Below, in pieces: positions 26,140 through 34,439 of a stretch of 64,000 bases of DNA. Each line of letters starts with the position of its first letter. Positions within the stretch are counted from its first letter, which is position 1. Position numbers and translations under genes: made by a program. Origin of the DNA: Spirochaetota bacterium (GTDB taxonomy: Bacteria; Spirochaetota; Spirochaetia; SPDA01; JAJSAL01); NCBI GenBank assembly GCA_024274705.1, contig JAJSAL010000151.1:1-64000 (forward strand), read 5' to 3'. Below the pieces are notes generated by a model, which searched no databases, was not told the origin of the DNA, and worked only from the letters and a program-made list of their open reading frames with translations.

Positions 26140-27483
26140 TTATAGCTTGAACTCCTTGGGATGGAACTTCGGGTCCACCCGGAGCCAGGGAGTCGTAGGC
26201 CGTTCGAAGTAACCCCACTGTTCAAGGGCGCTTCGAAGTGCCTTGTTCTCCGGTTTCCGGGCATATTCGTCGATAGGTATATCGTTCATAACCGCGTATA
26301 TCGCCTGCTGCCAGGCCTGGGCGCCGGCGGTGTAGCCGTCTTTGTGACCCAGCATGCCGCCGCCTGCGGGAATAATGGTATCCACACCGAATTCCGGGAT
26401 GATGATGGGAGCCAGCCCCGGGTACATGCCTGCTGCAGGCATGGGCCACATCTTCCTGAGGTGAAAAAGGTGAGCCTGGCCTAGGTGCTGGCACCTTAAG
26501 CCCTCTTCCAGGCTCACCATTGGAATACTGGACCAGAAGGAGGGAGTCAGCGTATTGTCTGCTCCGCAGAGGCGGATGAGCTTGGTGAATACCGGCCAGG
26601 AGATGCTCTTCATTGCGGCTATCATGTGCGAATTGTGCACCATGACCGGAACGTTGATTGCAGGATCCTCCGTTATTGCCCGTATTGCCGACAACCCCAC
26701 GGAATAGGTGATGAGGAGTCCGTTCGCCCCTAGTTCCACCGCCCGCCTGGCTTTTTCGTGCATCTTTTCCACTTCGTCGGTGATGGAACAGTAATAGACC
26801 ATCTTCTTCTTACCGGTCTTCGCGGAAGCCCGTTCTATGGCGTCCATCACATATTTCAGCCTGTCTTCATACTTGTTGTTGTAGCTGTCGGAGAGCATTT
26901 CGTCGTCTTTACACAGGTCGGCGCCTCCCATGGCTGTTTCGTACACCTGCGCTCCTGTCTGCTCCGGGGTCATCCCCATTTTCGGCTTGATGATGTGGAG
27001 AGAAAGGGGGCGGTCATAGACATCCAGCAGTTCCCGGATACCGGAAACACCGAATTTAGGACCCTTGAAGTTCTTCACCATATTTTCCGGAAGTGTGACG
27101 TCCAGAAGCCGTAAATCCTTCGAATATGCGAAGCAGTTGCCCGCTATGGATAGAAGCGCCATGGGAATGTTGTTGTGCCAGGCAGCGATAGGGAACGCCA
27201 GTTGCACGACACAGGCCTTTGTATAGGCCTCGTCCACGGGCAGTTCATAGTAACCAACCACCTTTCCGGAAAGATTGAGCCTCACCTCTTCGGTGTCTTC
27301 CTTTACCTTCTGCCAGGACCCGGTGGATCCTTCGATTGCCATTGCCTCCACCAGCTTGAAGTGATCGATAAAATCCACCCCGGGAAGGGTGTCCTTCATG
27401 TAGTAGGTAGCAACGATGTTGTCTTTCAAGTCGATGCCGTCCAGGGCGTTCTCAAAGATAATGGGATCGTGAATGCGTGTCAT
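26140..27483 (-). CDS. RuBisCO-like protein (form IV, RLP)
   Basis: 447 residues with the whole RuBisCO large-subunit fold. The KPKMG loop (K166, K168) and GGADLCKDDE with the carbamylatable Lys192 and metal ligands Asp194 and Glu195 are kept. The HRAMH-like site reads HNSH (H283, Asn in place of the phosphate-contacting Arg). The C-terminal phosphate loop is IIPAGGGMLGHKDGYTAGAQAW. Substitutions argue against CO2 fixation and for RLP enolase, isomerase or decarboxylase/hydrolase chemistry, as in MtnW or the apiose-pathway RLPs. AAGGAG stands 7 nt before the ATG. It is the first enzyme after RpiR, and its coupling to dehydrogenase genes suggests its product feeds the E1-E2 complex. Confidence 0.88.
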   Translation of the reverse strand: MTRIHDPIIFENALDGIDLKDNIVATYYMKDTLPGVDFIDHFKLVEAMAIEGSTGSWQKVKEDTEEVRLNLSGKVVGYYELPVDEAYTKACVVQLAFPIAAWHNNIPMALLSIAGNCFAYSKDLRLLDVTLPENMVKNFKGPKFGVSGIRELLDVYDRPLSLHIIKPKMGMTPEQTGAQVYETAMGGADLCKDDEMLSDSYNNKYEDRLKYVMDAIERASAKTGKKKMVYYCSITDEVEKMHEKARRAVELGANGLLITYSVGLSAIRAITEDPAINVPVMVHNSHMIAAMKSISWPVFTKLIRLCGADNTLTPSFWSSIPMVSLEEGLRCQHLGQAHLFHLRKMWPMPAAGMYPGLAPIIIPEFGVDTIIPAGGGMLGHKDGYTAGAQAWQQAIYAVMNDIPIDEYARKPENKALRSALEQWGYFERPTTPWLRVDPKFHPKEFKL

Positions 27484-27520
27484 ACTCTTTCTCCTTATTC
27501 TGTATTAAAATTTTGTTCGT

Positions 27521-28366
27521 TTATTTTACCCGTAGATTACGGTTAACGATCTTTTCTATGCCCCTGATCTCTTCGATCCCGGCGTTATCGGTTTTGGACG
27601 CCAGTATGATATAGAGAGCACGTACCAAGGTAAGCTGGGCCACCATGGAATTGGACTGGGCGAAATGTACCTGCCGCTCATGGCACGCAGTAAGCAGGAT
27701 ACAGTCCGACAGCTTTGCCAGGGCTGAATCTCCGTAGTTGGTCAGTGCAACGATGTATGCTCCGTTTTGCCGGGCAAGTCCCGCCGCCTCTACCACCTGT
27801 TTCTGTCTCCCGGAATGGGAAATACAGAAAAAGACGTCGTTTTTGTGCCCGTGGCCCGCGCATACGAGCATCTCGTAGGGGTCGATAAGGGTCTTCGCCT
27901 TGTACCTGAGATGGGAAAGCTGGATCGCACCAAGCTGCCCTATCCTCCCGGATCCGCCTAAACCGAGGAAATAGAGCATATCGCACCGGCAAATCCTTTC
28001 CGCCACACCGGATACTGCAGTGAAATCCACAACGCCTTCAGTCGCCTGCAGATTGGTAACAGCTTCGGAAAATACTTTCCTGATGCTTAAAGAAGGTTCA
28101 TCATCCCGGTTAAAAATAGGAAGAATCTGTTCCGGCTCGTAATGTAAATCCCGGGAAAAGGTGATTTTAAACCGCTTGAAGCTGTCATACCCTAAACGCT
28201 TGCAGAACCGTGATATCGATGCGACTGACGTGCCGATGGCACCTGCGATTTCTTCTATAGAATTATTAAGCCCTTCGAAATCGATATCCAGAAAGTAATC
28301 CGCAATCTTTTTCTGAACGGGTTTCAATTCATTGTAGATCACTTTGATCTCTGTCATGATAGACAT
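27521..28366 (-). CDS. RpiR/MurR-family transcriptional regulator
   Basis: 281 residues. N-terminal HTH (AGAIGTSVASISRFCKRLGYDSFKRFKI) and C-terminal SIS phosphosugar-binding domain (MLYFLGLGGSGRIG, then DVFFCISHSGRQKQVVEAAGLARQNGAYIVALTN). These regulators sense phosphorylated sugars and usually repress catabolic operons. The gene opens the RLP-dehydrogenase operon. Its promoter spacer is a long AT palindrome, suggesting autoregulation, and a 15 nt element shared with the importer region lies just upstream. No Shine-Dalgarno; the start coincides with the predicted transcription start. The alternative Met at 28357 cannot be excluded. Confidence 0.88.
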   Translation of the reverse strand: MSIMTEIKVIYNELKPVQKKIADYFLDIDFEGLNNSIEEIAGAIGTSVASISRFCKRLGYDSFKRFKITFSRDLHYEPEQILPIFNRDDEPSLSIRKVFSEAVTNLQATEGVVDFTAVSGVAERICRCDMLYFLGLGGSGRIGQLGAIQLSHLRYKAKTLIDPYEMLVCAGHGHKNDVFFCISHSGRQKQVVEAAGLARQNGAYIVALTNYGDSALAKLSDCILLTACHERQVHFAQSNSMVAQLTLVRALYIILASKTDNAGIEEIRGIEKIVNRNLRVK

Positions 28367-28372
28367 GGGTGC

Positions 28373-28401
28373 ATCTTATGTAAAAAATTATTTTTCGTCA
28401 A
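28373..28401 (-). promoter_or_regulatory. rpiR-type gene promoter with embedded palindrome
   Basis: On the minus strand TTGACG (28396-28401), 17 nt, TAAGAT (28373-28378). The spacer plus flanks, 28379-28397, read TGTAAAAAATTATTTTTCG, a near-palindrome a repressor could occupy. The ATG is 6 nt past the -10. Confidence 0.6.
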
Positions 28402-28418
28402 GCAGTCAGATCGTTTAA

Positions 28419-28433
28419 TGTAAATTATTTTCA
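28419..28433. promoter_or_regulatory. Operator-like element TGTAA-ATTAT-TTTCA, second copy
   Basis: Identical over 15 nt to 15995-16009, in the same relative position to a sugar catabolic operon start. Centre is about 30 bp upstream of the -35 of the regulator gene. Confidence 0.6.
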
Positions 28434-28544
28434 CTTACCTGCCTTTTCACAGGGTCTACTATTGCAGGTCTTTTCTCCGTGCACATTCACGGACAAGACA
28501 GGTCTTCACTGGTGGGAGTCATGCCGCCGAATAAATCAATGGAA

Positions 28545-28568
28545 TTTACCTGAGTAAAGTGGTATACT
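28545..28568 (+). promoter_or_regulatory. Inverted repeat and -10 before the barrel/TPR gene
   Basis: TTTAC-CTGA-GTAAA (28545-28558) is a perfect inverted repeat directly before TATACT (28563-28568). No good -35 is seen, which fits an activator-dependent or regulated promoter. AAGGA precedes the ATG at 28602. Confidence 0.4.
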
Positions 28569-28601
28569 ACCATATAAAAATTCCCATAGAAGGATTCAAA
28601 T

Positions 28602-30695
28602 ATGAAAAGAGTGGTCATTGTCATCCTTCTCGTATTTATGCCTTTCATCGCAACGGCACAAACGTATTCCTCTCTCCGCCTGCAGCTTACACCTAGACTT
28701 GAAATTCCTCTTGGCGGATACGCAGGCCGGTTCAACCCGGGTGCTGCCGGACAATTCTCTCTGGCGTATAAACCGCCCACCCGGTTCCCTGTTTACGTCG
28801 GAATCGATGCAGGATACTCCTACATACCGGTAAATCTCGAATGGAGCGCCCCTATTCATACTGCCATGGCAGGAGGCGGACTGGGACTGGATTTCAGGTT
28901 GCTCGGCAGGCTCGGTGCGGATATCTACGTAAAAGGCGGCTATTACCAGGGATTTATCCGGGATCTCCAGGGTTCTGTCGTCCACGGGGGGAATCCCTAC
29001 CTGGATACCGGAGCAATGTTCCGGTTTTACCTTTCCCCTGGTTTCCGGATCGGTATCGGTTCTGCATACAGGGAATATTTCGGAAAACCGGAATCCCTGT
29101 ACAGAAGTATCAGCTTCTTTTTAAGCGGGTCCTACAGGATCCCCCTGAAAGGGAGTGCGGAATTCGAACCTCTAGAGGCGGTACCCTCACGGCTCCAGCT
29201 CCAGGATATCGAGATAGGGAATATTTTCCCTGTTTTTTACAAGTATTATGATGATCACCCCATCGGCAGCGCGGTTATTGAGAACAAGGAAAAAGGGACC
29301 GTTGAAAACATCGAAATTTCTGTTTTTATGAAGCAGTATATGGATTACCCCAAGACATACGGGATACAGGAACCGGTCAGAAAGGGAGAGAAACGTGCAA
29401 TAGACCTTTTCGCCCTGTTCAACGAGAATGTCCTGATGATTACCGAAGGGGCCAAAGTGTCCGCTGAAATCAGTATAGAATACGATTTCAAGGGCAACAG
29501 GAAGCACGTTTCCAGGGTGGAAACCGTATCGCTTCAGAACCGGAACGCTTCTATCTGGGACGATGACCGGCGTGCTGCGGCGTTTATTACGGCGAGGGAC
29601 CCGATAGTTCTGAGACTGGGTAAGAATATCGCAGGGATGGTAAGGGGAACTCCCAACGATGTCCTGGGGAAAAACTTTATGCTTCTCCTGGCGATTCATA
29701 ACGCCCTCTCCATGTACGGCATTTCCTACGTAATCGACCCGAACACTCCATATGAAGAGTTCCATAAAAAGGAGGAAGCTATCGATTTCCTCCAGTTCCC
29801 CAGGCAGACCCTGGAGTACAGGGCCGGCGATTGTGATGACCTTTCGATTCTCTACTCAGCGCTCCTGGAAGCGCTGAGTGTTGAAACTGCGTTTATCACT
29901 GCGCCGGGGCATATCTACATCGCTGTGAACCTGGGAATGGACGAGGAAGAAGCACAGAAGATTTTTTACCACACTGGGGATCTCATCTTCAGAGAGGGCA
30001 AGACCTGGCTTCCCTTCGAAGTAACCCTCGTGCAGGAGTCCTTCCTAAGAGCATGGCAGGAAGGGGCCCGGGAATGGAACAGGTACGAGCCCTCCGGAAA
30101 GGCAGCCTTCTATCCCGTGGCGGAGGCCTGGAAGGTGTTCGAACCTGTGGGACTGCCTGGAGATGCGGAAGGTGTCGTTCTGCCGGATACGAAGGATGTA
30201 CAAAAAGTTTTTACCGCTGACCTTGCGTCCCTGGTTCAGCGGGAGATCGAAAACAAGCTGCAGGACCTCCGGGACCGGATAGCGGCAAGCAATAACAACT
30301 CGAAGCTGATCAACGCCCTGGGAATTCTGTACGCTCAATACGGCCTGCTGGATGAAGCCGAAGAACAATTCAAGGCGATTCTTAAAAAAACGGTATACCC
30401 TATGGCAATGGTCAATTTGGGGAATATCCGGTTTATCAGGAAGGATTTCGAGAAATCGATGGAATACTACTCCGAGGCTTTGAAGATTTACCCGGACAGT
30501 CCGAAGGTGATGCTCAACCTCGCCAGGACGTACTATGAGCTCAGACGTTACGAAGATGCCAGGAACTGGTATGAACGGGTTAAACCTGTTTCCCCCGCTC
30601 TGGCGGACCGTTACGCTTACCTGGGATCCGAAAAAACGTCGGGTTCCAGGGCTTCGGATGCAATGGGAAAAGGAAAGGTGTTATGGGAAGAATAG
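28602..30695 (+). CDS. Exported barrel, transglutaminase-like, TPR protein
   Basis: 697 residues with signal peptide MKRVVIVILLVFMPFIATAQ. Residues about 20-185 are a Gly/aromatic-rich beta-barrel-like region (LQLTPRLEIPLGGYAGRF, GADIYVKGGYYQGF). A beta-rich linker leads to a transglutaminase/cysteine-protease-like core near residues 395-450: LEYRAGDCDDLSILYSALLEAL with the Cys, then ITAPGHIYIAVNL with the His. The C-terminus has TPR-like helices (AEEQFKAIL, MVNLGNIRFIRKDFEKSMEYY, LNLARTYYELRRYEDA). Such proteins probably act at the outer membrane on peptides or in assembly. The next gene overlaps by 13 nt. Confidence 0.72.
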   Translation: MKRVVIVILLVFMPFIATAQTYSSLRLQLTPRLEIPLGGYAGRFNPGAAGQFSLAYKPPTRFPVYVGIDAGYSYIPVNLEWSAPIHTAMAGGGLGLDFRLLGRLGADIYVKGGYYQGFIRDLQGSVVHGGNPYLDTGAMFRFYLSPGFRIGIGSAYREYFGKPESLYRSISFFLSGSYRIPLKGSAEFEPLEAVPSRLQLQDIEIGNIFPVFYKYYDDHPIGSAVIENKEKGTVENIEISVFMKQYMDYPKTYGIQEPVRKGEKRAIDLFALFNENVLMITEGAKVSAEISIEYDFKGNRKHVSRVETVSLQNRNASIWDDDRRAAAFITARDPIVLRLGKNIAGMVRGTPNDVLGKNFMLLLAIHNALSMYGISYVIDPNTPYEEFHKKEEAIDFLQFPRQTLEYRAGDCDDLSILYSALLEALSVETAFITAPGHIYIAVNLGMDEEEAQKIFYHTGDLIFREGKTWLPFEVTLVQESFLRAWQEGAREWNRYEPSGKAAFYPVAEAWKVFEPVGLPGDAEGVVLPDTKDVQKVFTADLASLVQREIENKLQDLRDRIAASNNNSKLINALGILYAQYGLLDEAEEQFKAILKKTVYPMAMVNLGNIRFIRKDFEKSMEYYSEALKIYPDSPKVMLNLARTYYELRRYEDARNWYERVKPVSPALADRYAYLGSEKTSGSRASDAMGKGKVLWEE

Positions 30696-32005
30696 GCAAA
30701 CTGTCCGGCGTGCTGGTATTACTCCTATTGACTGCAGGGTGCCGGAATTCTCTCCAGGAATACATGGAAACAAACCTTTTCGGCCCCCCCTACTATCTGG
30801 AAGTTGCAAAGCTTTCCGCCGAAGGGGCCATCGATTTCGGTTTTTCCGTAGACATGGACGGGGATTATATCATCGTCGGAGCACCGGCTGAATCTGACAA
30901 CACCACGAACCCCGAAGCCGTGTACATTTATCACAGAACCGCGATGGATGAATGGGATTCCGGGTTTAAAATCGTTCCTTCCGATTGGCAGGAAGGTGAC
31001 AGGTTCGGGTACTCCGTCGCGATAAACGGTGATTATGCGGTTATCGGGGCTTACCGCAAAGCTGTATACAACCCTTCCTTAGGAGCAGACCAGGAGGCTG
31101 CAGGGGCGGCCTATATCTACAAGCGGACGGAAACGAACACCTGGACGGAGCAGGTGAAACTGACCCAGCAGGACCCATGGGCGGCAGAGATCCAAATCGA
31201 GGCCCGGGATTATGCGCTCTTCGGCTGCACCGTTAAGATGTACGGCAACTGGATCTTCATCGCAGCCCGGCAGGACGATGGTACCGATGCCCCGGACAGT
31301 TCATACGGTTCCGTGTACGCTTTCAAAAACACGGGAACCTGGACGTTCAGCGAAATGCTCACCGCCGGACCGGGCAAGGAGAGCGGAGCAGGTTTCGGAT
31401 GGTCTTTGGATGTAAACGGAGATTACGTCGCCGTGGGAGCACCGGGGGAAGATATCGGCGGCATCAATAAGGTAGGGGCGGTGTATCTTTTCCAATTCCT
31501 CGTTGACGGGTGGGAGCTTGATACGAGGATCATCGCCCCGGACGGAGAGGTTCGTGACAGCTTCGGCATGAGCGTCGCCGTCAACAACGAATACCTGACC
31601 GTTGCCGCGCCCCAGAAAACCGTCGGCGGCGCTGATTTTTCAGGAAAGGTATACATTTTCGAAAGGGAGGATTCCGGTTCCTGGGGTTCCTCTCCGGTAG
31701 CTGAGCTGACACCTGATACCCCGGGAGAGAACGATTTCTACGGCTTCCCGGTTGCCATGCACGGGGATACCCTCATGGCCGGCTGTTTGTTCAGGGACGA
31801 CGCTGCAACGGACGGTGGTGCCGTATATATATACAACCCCGTTTCCGGGGGAGGCTGGGAACTGCAGAAAACACTGACCCCCTCGGACGCAACAGAAAGT
31901 ACGTATTTCGGCAGGTCTATAGTAATCGGTGATACCTACGCCGTAATCGGGGCAACCCACACGTACGAGTACCACGCAACCGGTGCTGTCTACCTGTTCA
32001 GGTAG
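30683..32005 (+). CDS. FG-GAP beta-propeller lipoprotein
   Basis: 440 residues. Signal peptide with lipobox-like LTAGC. The mature part is about seven FG-GAP/integrin-alpha-like blades, each with an aromatic-Gly-Ser opening and a GDYxxVGAP-like end: FGFSVDMDGDYIIVGAPAESD, FGYSVAINGDYAVIGAY, FGWSLDVNGDYVAVGAPGED, FGMSVAVNNEYLTVAAPQ, YFGRSIVIGDTYAVIGAT. These propellers bind proteins or ligands at the surface. It overlaps the barrel/TPR gene by 13 nt, so the two are translated together and may work as a surface pair. Confidence 0.82.
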   Translation: MGRIGKLSGVLVLLLLTAGCRNSLQEYMETNLFGPPYYLEVAKLSAEGAIDFGFSVDMDGDYIIVGAPAESDNTTNPEAVYIYHRTAMDEWDSGFKIVPSDWQEGDRFGYSVAINGDYAVIGAYRKAVYNPSLGADQEAAGAAYIYKRTETNTWTEQVKLTQQDPWAAEIQIEARDYALFGCTVKMYGNWIFIAARQDDGTDAPDSSYGSVYAFKNTGTWTFSEMLTAGPGKESGAGFGWSLDVNGDYVAVGAPGEDIGGINKVGAVYLFQFLVDGWELDTRIIAPDGEVRDSFGMSVAVNNEYLTVAAPQKTVGGADFSGKVYIFEREDSGSWGSSPVAELTPDTPGENDFYGFPVAMHGDTLMAGCLFRDDAATDGGAVYIYNPVSGGGWELQKTLTPSDATESTYFGRSIVIGDTYAVIGATHTYEYHATGAVYLFR

Positions 32006-32071
32006 TGCCGGGGATATCGTAATCATCATTACAGAACCACCTGACACCATCCCGTTCACTCTGTTGAAACA

Positions 32072-32100
32072 TTGACTCCTCATCTAATTTCACCTACTAT
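32072..32100 (+). promoter_or_regulatory. Putative HEPN/MNT promoter
   Basis: TTGACT (32072-32077), 17 nt, TACTAT (32095-32100), 20 nt before the ATG of the HEPN gene. Confidence 0.55.
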
Positions 32101-32120
32101 GAATCGTAACGGAACTCACT

Positions 32121-32513
32121 ATGGCTGAACGAAGCGGAGACTGGATAAGACAGGCTGAAAGAGATATGGAAAGCGCAAAGGCGCAAGCCCGGGATGAGTT
32201 CCACGAATGGGCTTGTTTCATCTCGCAGCAGGCAGCCGAAAAAGCGTGTAAAGCTGTCTTTCAGAACTGGGGTGCAGAAGCCTGGGGACATTCGGTTTCC
32301 AATCTGATAAAGGGAATGAAAACTAAGTGCGATATCTCAGAAGAAATCAGCGATGCCGCCCGAAACCTGGACAGGTATTATATACCGAGCAGATATCCAA
32401 ACGGTTTTGATTCCGGGACACCGGCAGATTACTTCACAGGGGAAGATGCAGAACATGCAATCCGTGATTCAGAAAGAATCCTTCTATTCTGTAAAGATCT
32501 TCTGGCTCGATAG
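32121..32513 (+). CDS. HEPN-domain protein of a HEPN/MNT pair
   Basis: 130 residues, four-helix HEPN fold: DWIRQAERDMESAKAQ, CFISQQAAEKACKAVFQNWG, GHSVSNLIKGM and the C-terminal LDRYYIPSRYPNGFDSGTPADYF. This is the HEPN subtype found beside minimal nucleotidyltransferases, working as toxin or RNA-directed partner. The classic R-x4-6-H RNase motif is not obvious (RDEFH is one short), so activity is uncertain. The nucleotidyltransferase gene overlaps its 3' end. This is the second toxin-antitoxin-like module in the window. Confidence 0.8.
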   Translation: MAERSGDWIRQAERDMESAKAQARDEFHEWACFISQQAAEKACKAVFQNWGAEAWGHSVSNLIKGMKTKCDISEEISDAARNLDRYYIPSRYPNGFDSGTPADYFTGEDAEHAIRDSERILLFCKDLLAR

Positions 32514-32853
32514 GATCGAATTAAGAAGTCGGCTCGAATACTCGGCATCCCGGATACTTCACGGAAATCCTCTGGTACGAAAAATCATCCTTTTCGGTTC
32601 AGTTGCCATGAACAGGGCTACGCCTGCAAGTGATGTGGATATTGTGATCGTCACTGAAGAAAGCGATAAGCGTTTCATGGATCGATCGATGGATTTTCTC
32701 GATTGTTTCCCGGGTATTGATCTCAGCGTCGACATATTTGTGTATACAGGAAAAGAAATAGAAAATAATCCACCACCCATTTATCTGACTGCAGCAAAGA
32801 CCGGTATCCTGCTTGCCGAAAGAACCGTATTGACGCAAAAGCGGAGCCATTGA
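32455..32853 (+). CDS. MNT-type minimal nucleotidyltransferase
   Basis: About 132 residues with the pol-beta nucleotidyltransferase motif IILFGSVAMNRATPASDVDIVIV (GS-x10-D-x-D) and a third acidic position in LSVDIFVY. In characterised pairs such enzymes neutralise the HEPN partner by adenylylation. The ATG at 32455 follows AGGGGA; 32446 (ATG) or 32461 (GTG) are alternatives. Either way it overlaps the HEPN gene by about 60 nt in another frame, implying coupled translation. Confidence 0.78.
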   Translation: MQSVIQKESFYSVKIFWLDRIELRSRLEYSASRILHGNPLVRKIILFGSVAMNRATPASDVDIVIVTEESDKRFMDRSMDFLDCFPGIDLSVDIFVYTGKEIENNPPPIYLTAAKTGILLAERTVLTQKRSH

Positions 32854-32863
32854 TAATAGAGCA

Positions 32864-32919
32864 CGGGAAGCCTGCCGGAATCCGGCAAATCAGTTTGTTA
32901 CTATTAAAATTCCCGTTTT
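32864..32919 (+). terminator. Possible terminator after the HEPN/MNT pair
   Basis: CGGGAA (32864-32869) pairs with TTCCCG (32910-32915), followed by TTTTG; an inner TGCCGG/CCGGCA hairpin with an AAT loop lies at 32873-32887. Confidence 0.4.
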
Positions 32920-32924
32920 GTTCG

Positions 32925-33581
32925 TTACGAGGCTTGTTTCCGGCAGAATTCTATAAAAGCCAGGATATTCTCCATCGGCACGTCTTCCTGGACCAGGATT
33001 CCCGGTGTCAAAATAAATCCACCATTTTTCCCAAGTTTTCTGACAAGGGTGCGGGCTTCTTCGACAACTTCTTCGGGTTTACCAAAAGGCATCGTATTTT
33101 GTGTGTTCATACCGCCGATAAAGGTTATATCCCCGCCAAACTGTTTCTTCAGTTCGAAGATATCCATAACCTCCGGCTGCATCGGATCAACAACTGTTAT
33201 CCCCAATTCAATGATGTCGGGAAAAATTTCGGAAATATTGCCGTCGGAATGCAAAAATATATCCACATTCCCGGTCTGCTTAATCCGCCGGCATAATTCA
33301 CCGATCCTCGGTTTAATGAGTGACCGCCATCGATCCCGGCCAAGCATTATTCCACGCTGATCTCCCCAATCGTCATTGATCTTCAGTGCATCAATGTCAT
33401 ATTTCAGGAGCTGCCTTGCAATACCCCAGGCGTACTCTACAATCATATCGAGAAGCTCATTGACAAATTCCGGTGCGTCGTATATATCCATCATGAATTC
33501 AGTCATTCCCCGTAGATTACATGCGCGCTCAATGAGTGTATGGTTTCCCAAACTTGCAAGAGTATACTTGTTGCTGTTTTG
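32925..33581 (-). pseudogene. URO-D-fold protein fragment, N-terminus lost
   Basis: The frame is closed upstream by TAG at 33582-33584 and has no convincing start; the first in-frame start-like codon is TTG at 33551. The product matches only the C-terminal ~215 residues of URO-D-like proteins: LIERACNLRGMTEFMMDIYDAP, ALKINDDWGDQRGIML, DIFLHSDGNISEIFPDII, VVDPMQPEVMD, FIGGMNTQNTMP. The N-terminal ~150 residues are absent from the 79 nt gap to the SDR gene. Last element of the long minus-strand catabolic cluster. It is of the same HSDG type as the gene at 21.6 kb. Confidence 0.75.
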
Positions 33582-33660
33582 CTATAGGAATTTTATTTTT
33601 CATGTTTCCATCCTGCAAGTGGTTATGGCAATATCGCGAAGTAAAAGGAGGTTGGCTAAA

Positions 33661-34437
33661 CTACTTATTGTACATAGTCCTGCCGCCGTCTGCCAGGATC
33701 TCCTGTCCGCAGATGTAGTCTCCGAACCCGCTGGCGAGGAATACAACAAGCCCGGCGATATCCTCAGGTTTTCCAAAACGGCCTACCGGAATCTGGGCCT
33801 CCAGTGTACGCCGTTTTTCCGGGTCGTTGTACCGCTCCTTCAGGAGGTCCGTTTCGATAACACAGGGATGGATGATGTTGGTTCGGATCCCTCTTCTGAG
33901 GTACGCCCTGCACAGGTAGGTCATCATACCGGTCATACCTGCCTTGGCAGCGGCATAGTCCAGGCCCCCCCCTCCCCCGTCGAACACAGCGGAAGAGCCG
34001 ATGAGGATGATCTTCCCATAGCCTGCGGCTGCCATGAGTCCTAAAACCGCCCGGACACCGTAAAATGCCGAAGTCAGGTTGATATCGATAAAACTCTTCC
34101 AGTCCTGGTCGGTAATTTCTTCAGGTAAACGTGCCAGATTACGGCCCACGTTGCACACCAGGATATCCAGGCCCCCCTTTTCACTTACGATCCGCCGTAC
34201 CAGATCTTCCGTACTTTTCGAGTCCAAAGCATCCAGGGCGACACCCAGGGCTTCACCTCCCTCCGAGGATACCCGGTCCACCAGGTCACTGATCCGTTCG
34301 GCATTGTCCGGGTTGCCGGTATGGGTAAAATAGACGGCTGCCCCCGCGCAGGCCAGCATCTCGGTTATGGAAGCGCCTATCCCCCGGCTTCCCCCCAAAA
34401 CTAAAGCGACTTTATCCTGTAAATCTATTGTGAACAT
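33661..34437 (-). CDS. Short-chain dehydrogenase/reductase
   Basis: 258 residues, classical SDR. NAD(P)-binding LVLGGSRGIGASI (residues 13-25), LVCNVGRN in place of NNAG, catalytic Ser in IILIGSSAVF and the YxxxK pair in LDYAAAKAGMTG; the C-terminus IAGLVVFLASGFGDYICGQEILADGG is typical. It would oxidise or reduce a sugar or polyol hydroxyl in this catabolic cluster. GGAGG stands before the ATG, inside the end of the amidohydrolase gene. Confidence 0.88.
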   Translation of the reverse strand: MFTIDLQDKVALVLGGSRGIGASITEMLACAGAAVYFTHTGNPDNAERISDLVDRVSSEGGEALGVALDALDSKSTEDLVRRIVSEKGGLDILVCNVGRNLARLPEEITDQDWKSFIDINLTSAFYGVRAVLGLMAAAGYGKIILIGSSAVFDGGGGGLDYAAAKAGMTGMMTYLCRAYLRRGIRTNIIHPCVIETDLLKERYNDPEKRRTLEAQIPVGRFGKPEDIAGLVVFLASGFGDYICGQEILADGGRTMYNK

Positions 34438-34439
34438 TC

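Noticed and set aside
32121..32853. HEPN/MNT as part of a CRISPR or phage-defence island
   Set aside because: No cas genes, repeats or other defence genes adjoin it; it stands alone as a two-gene module.
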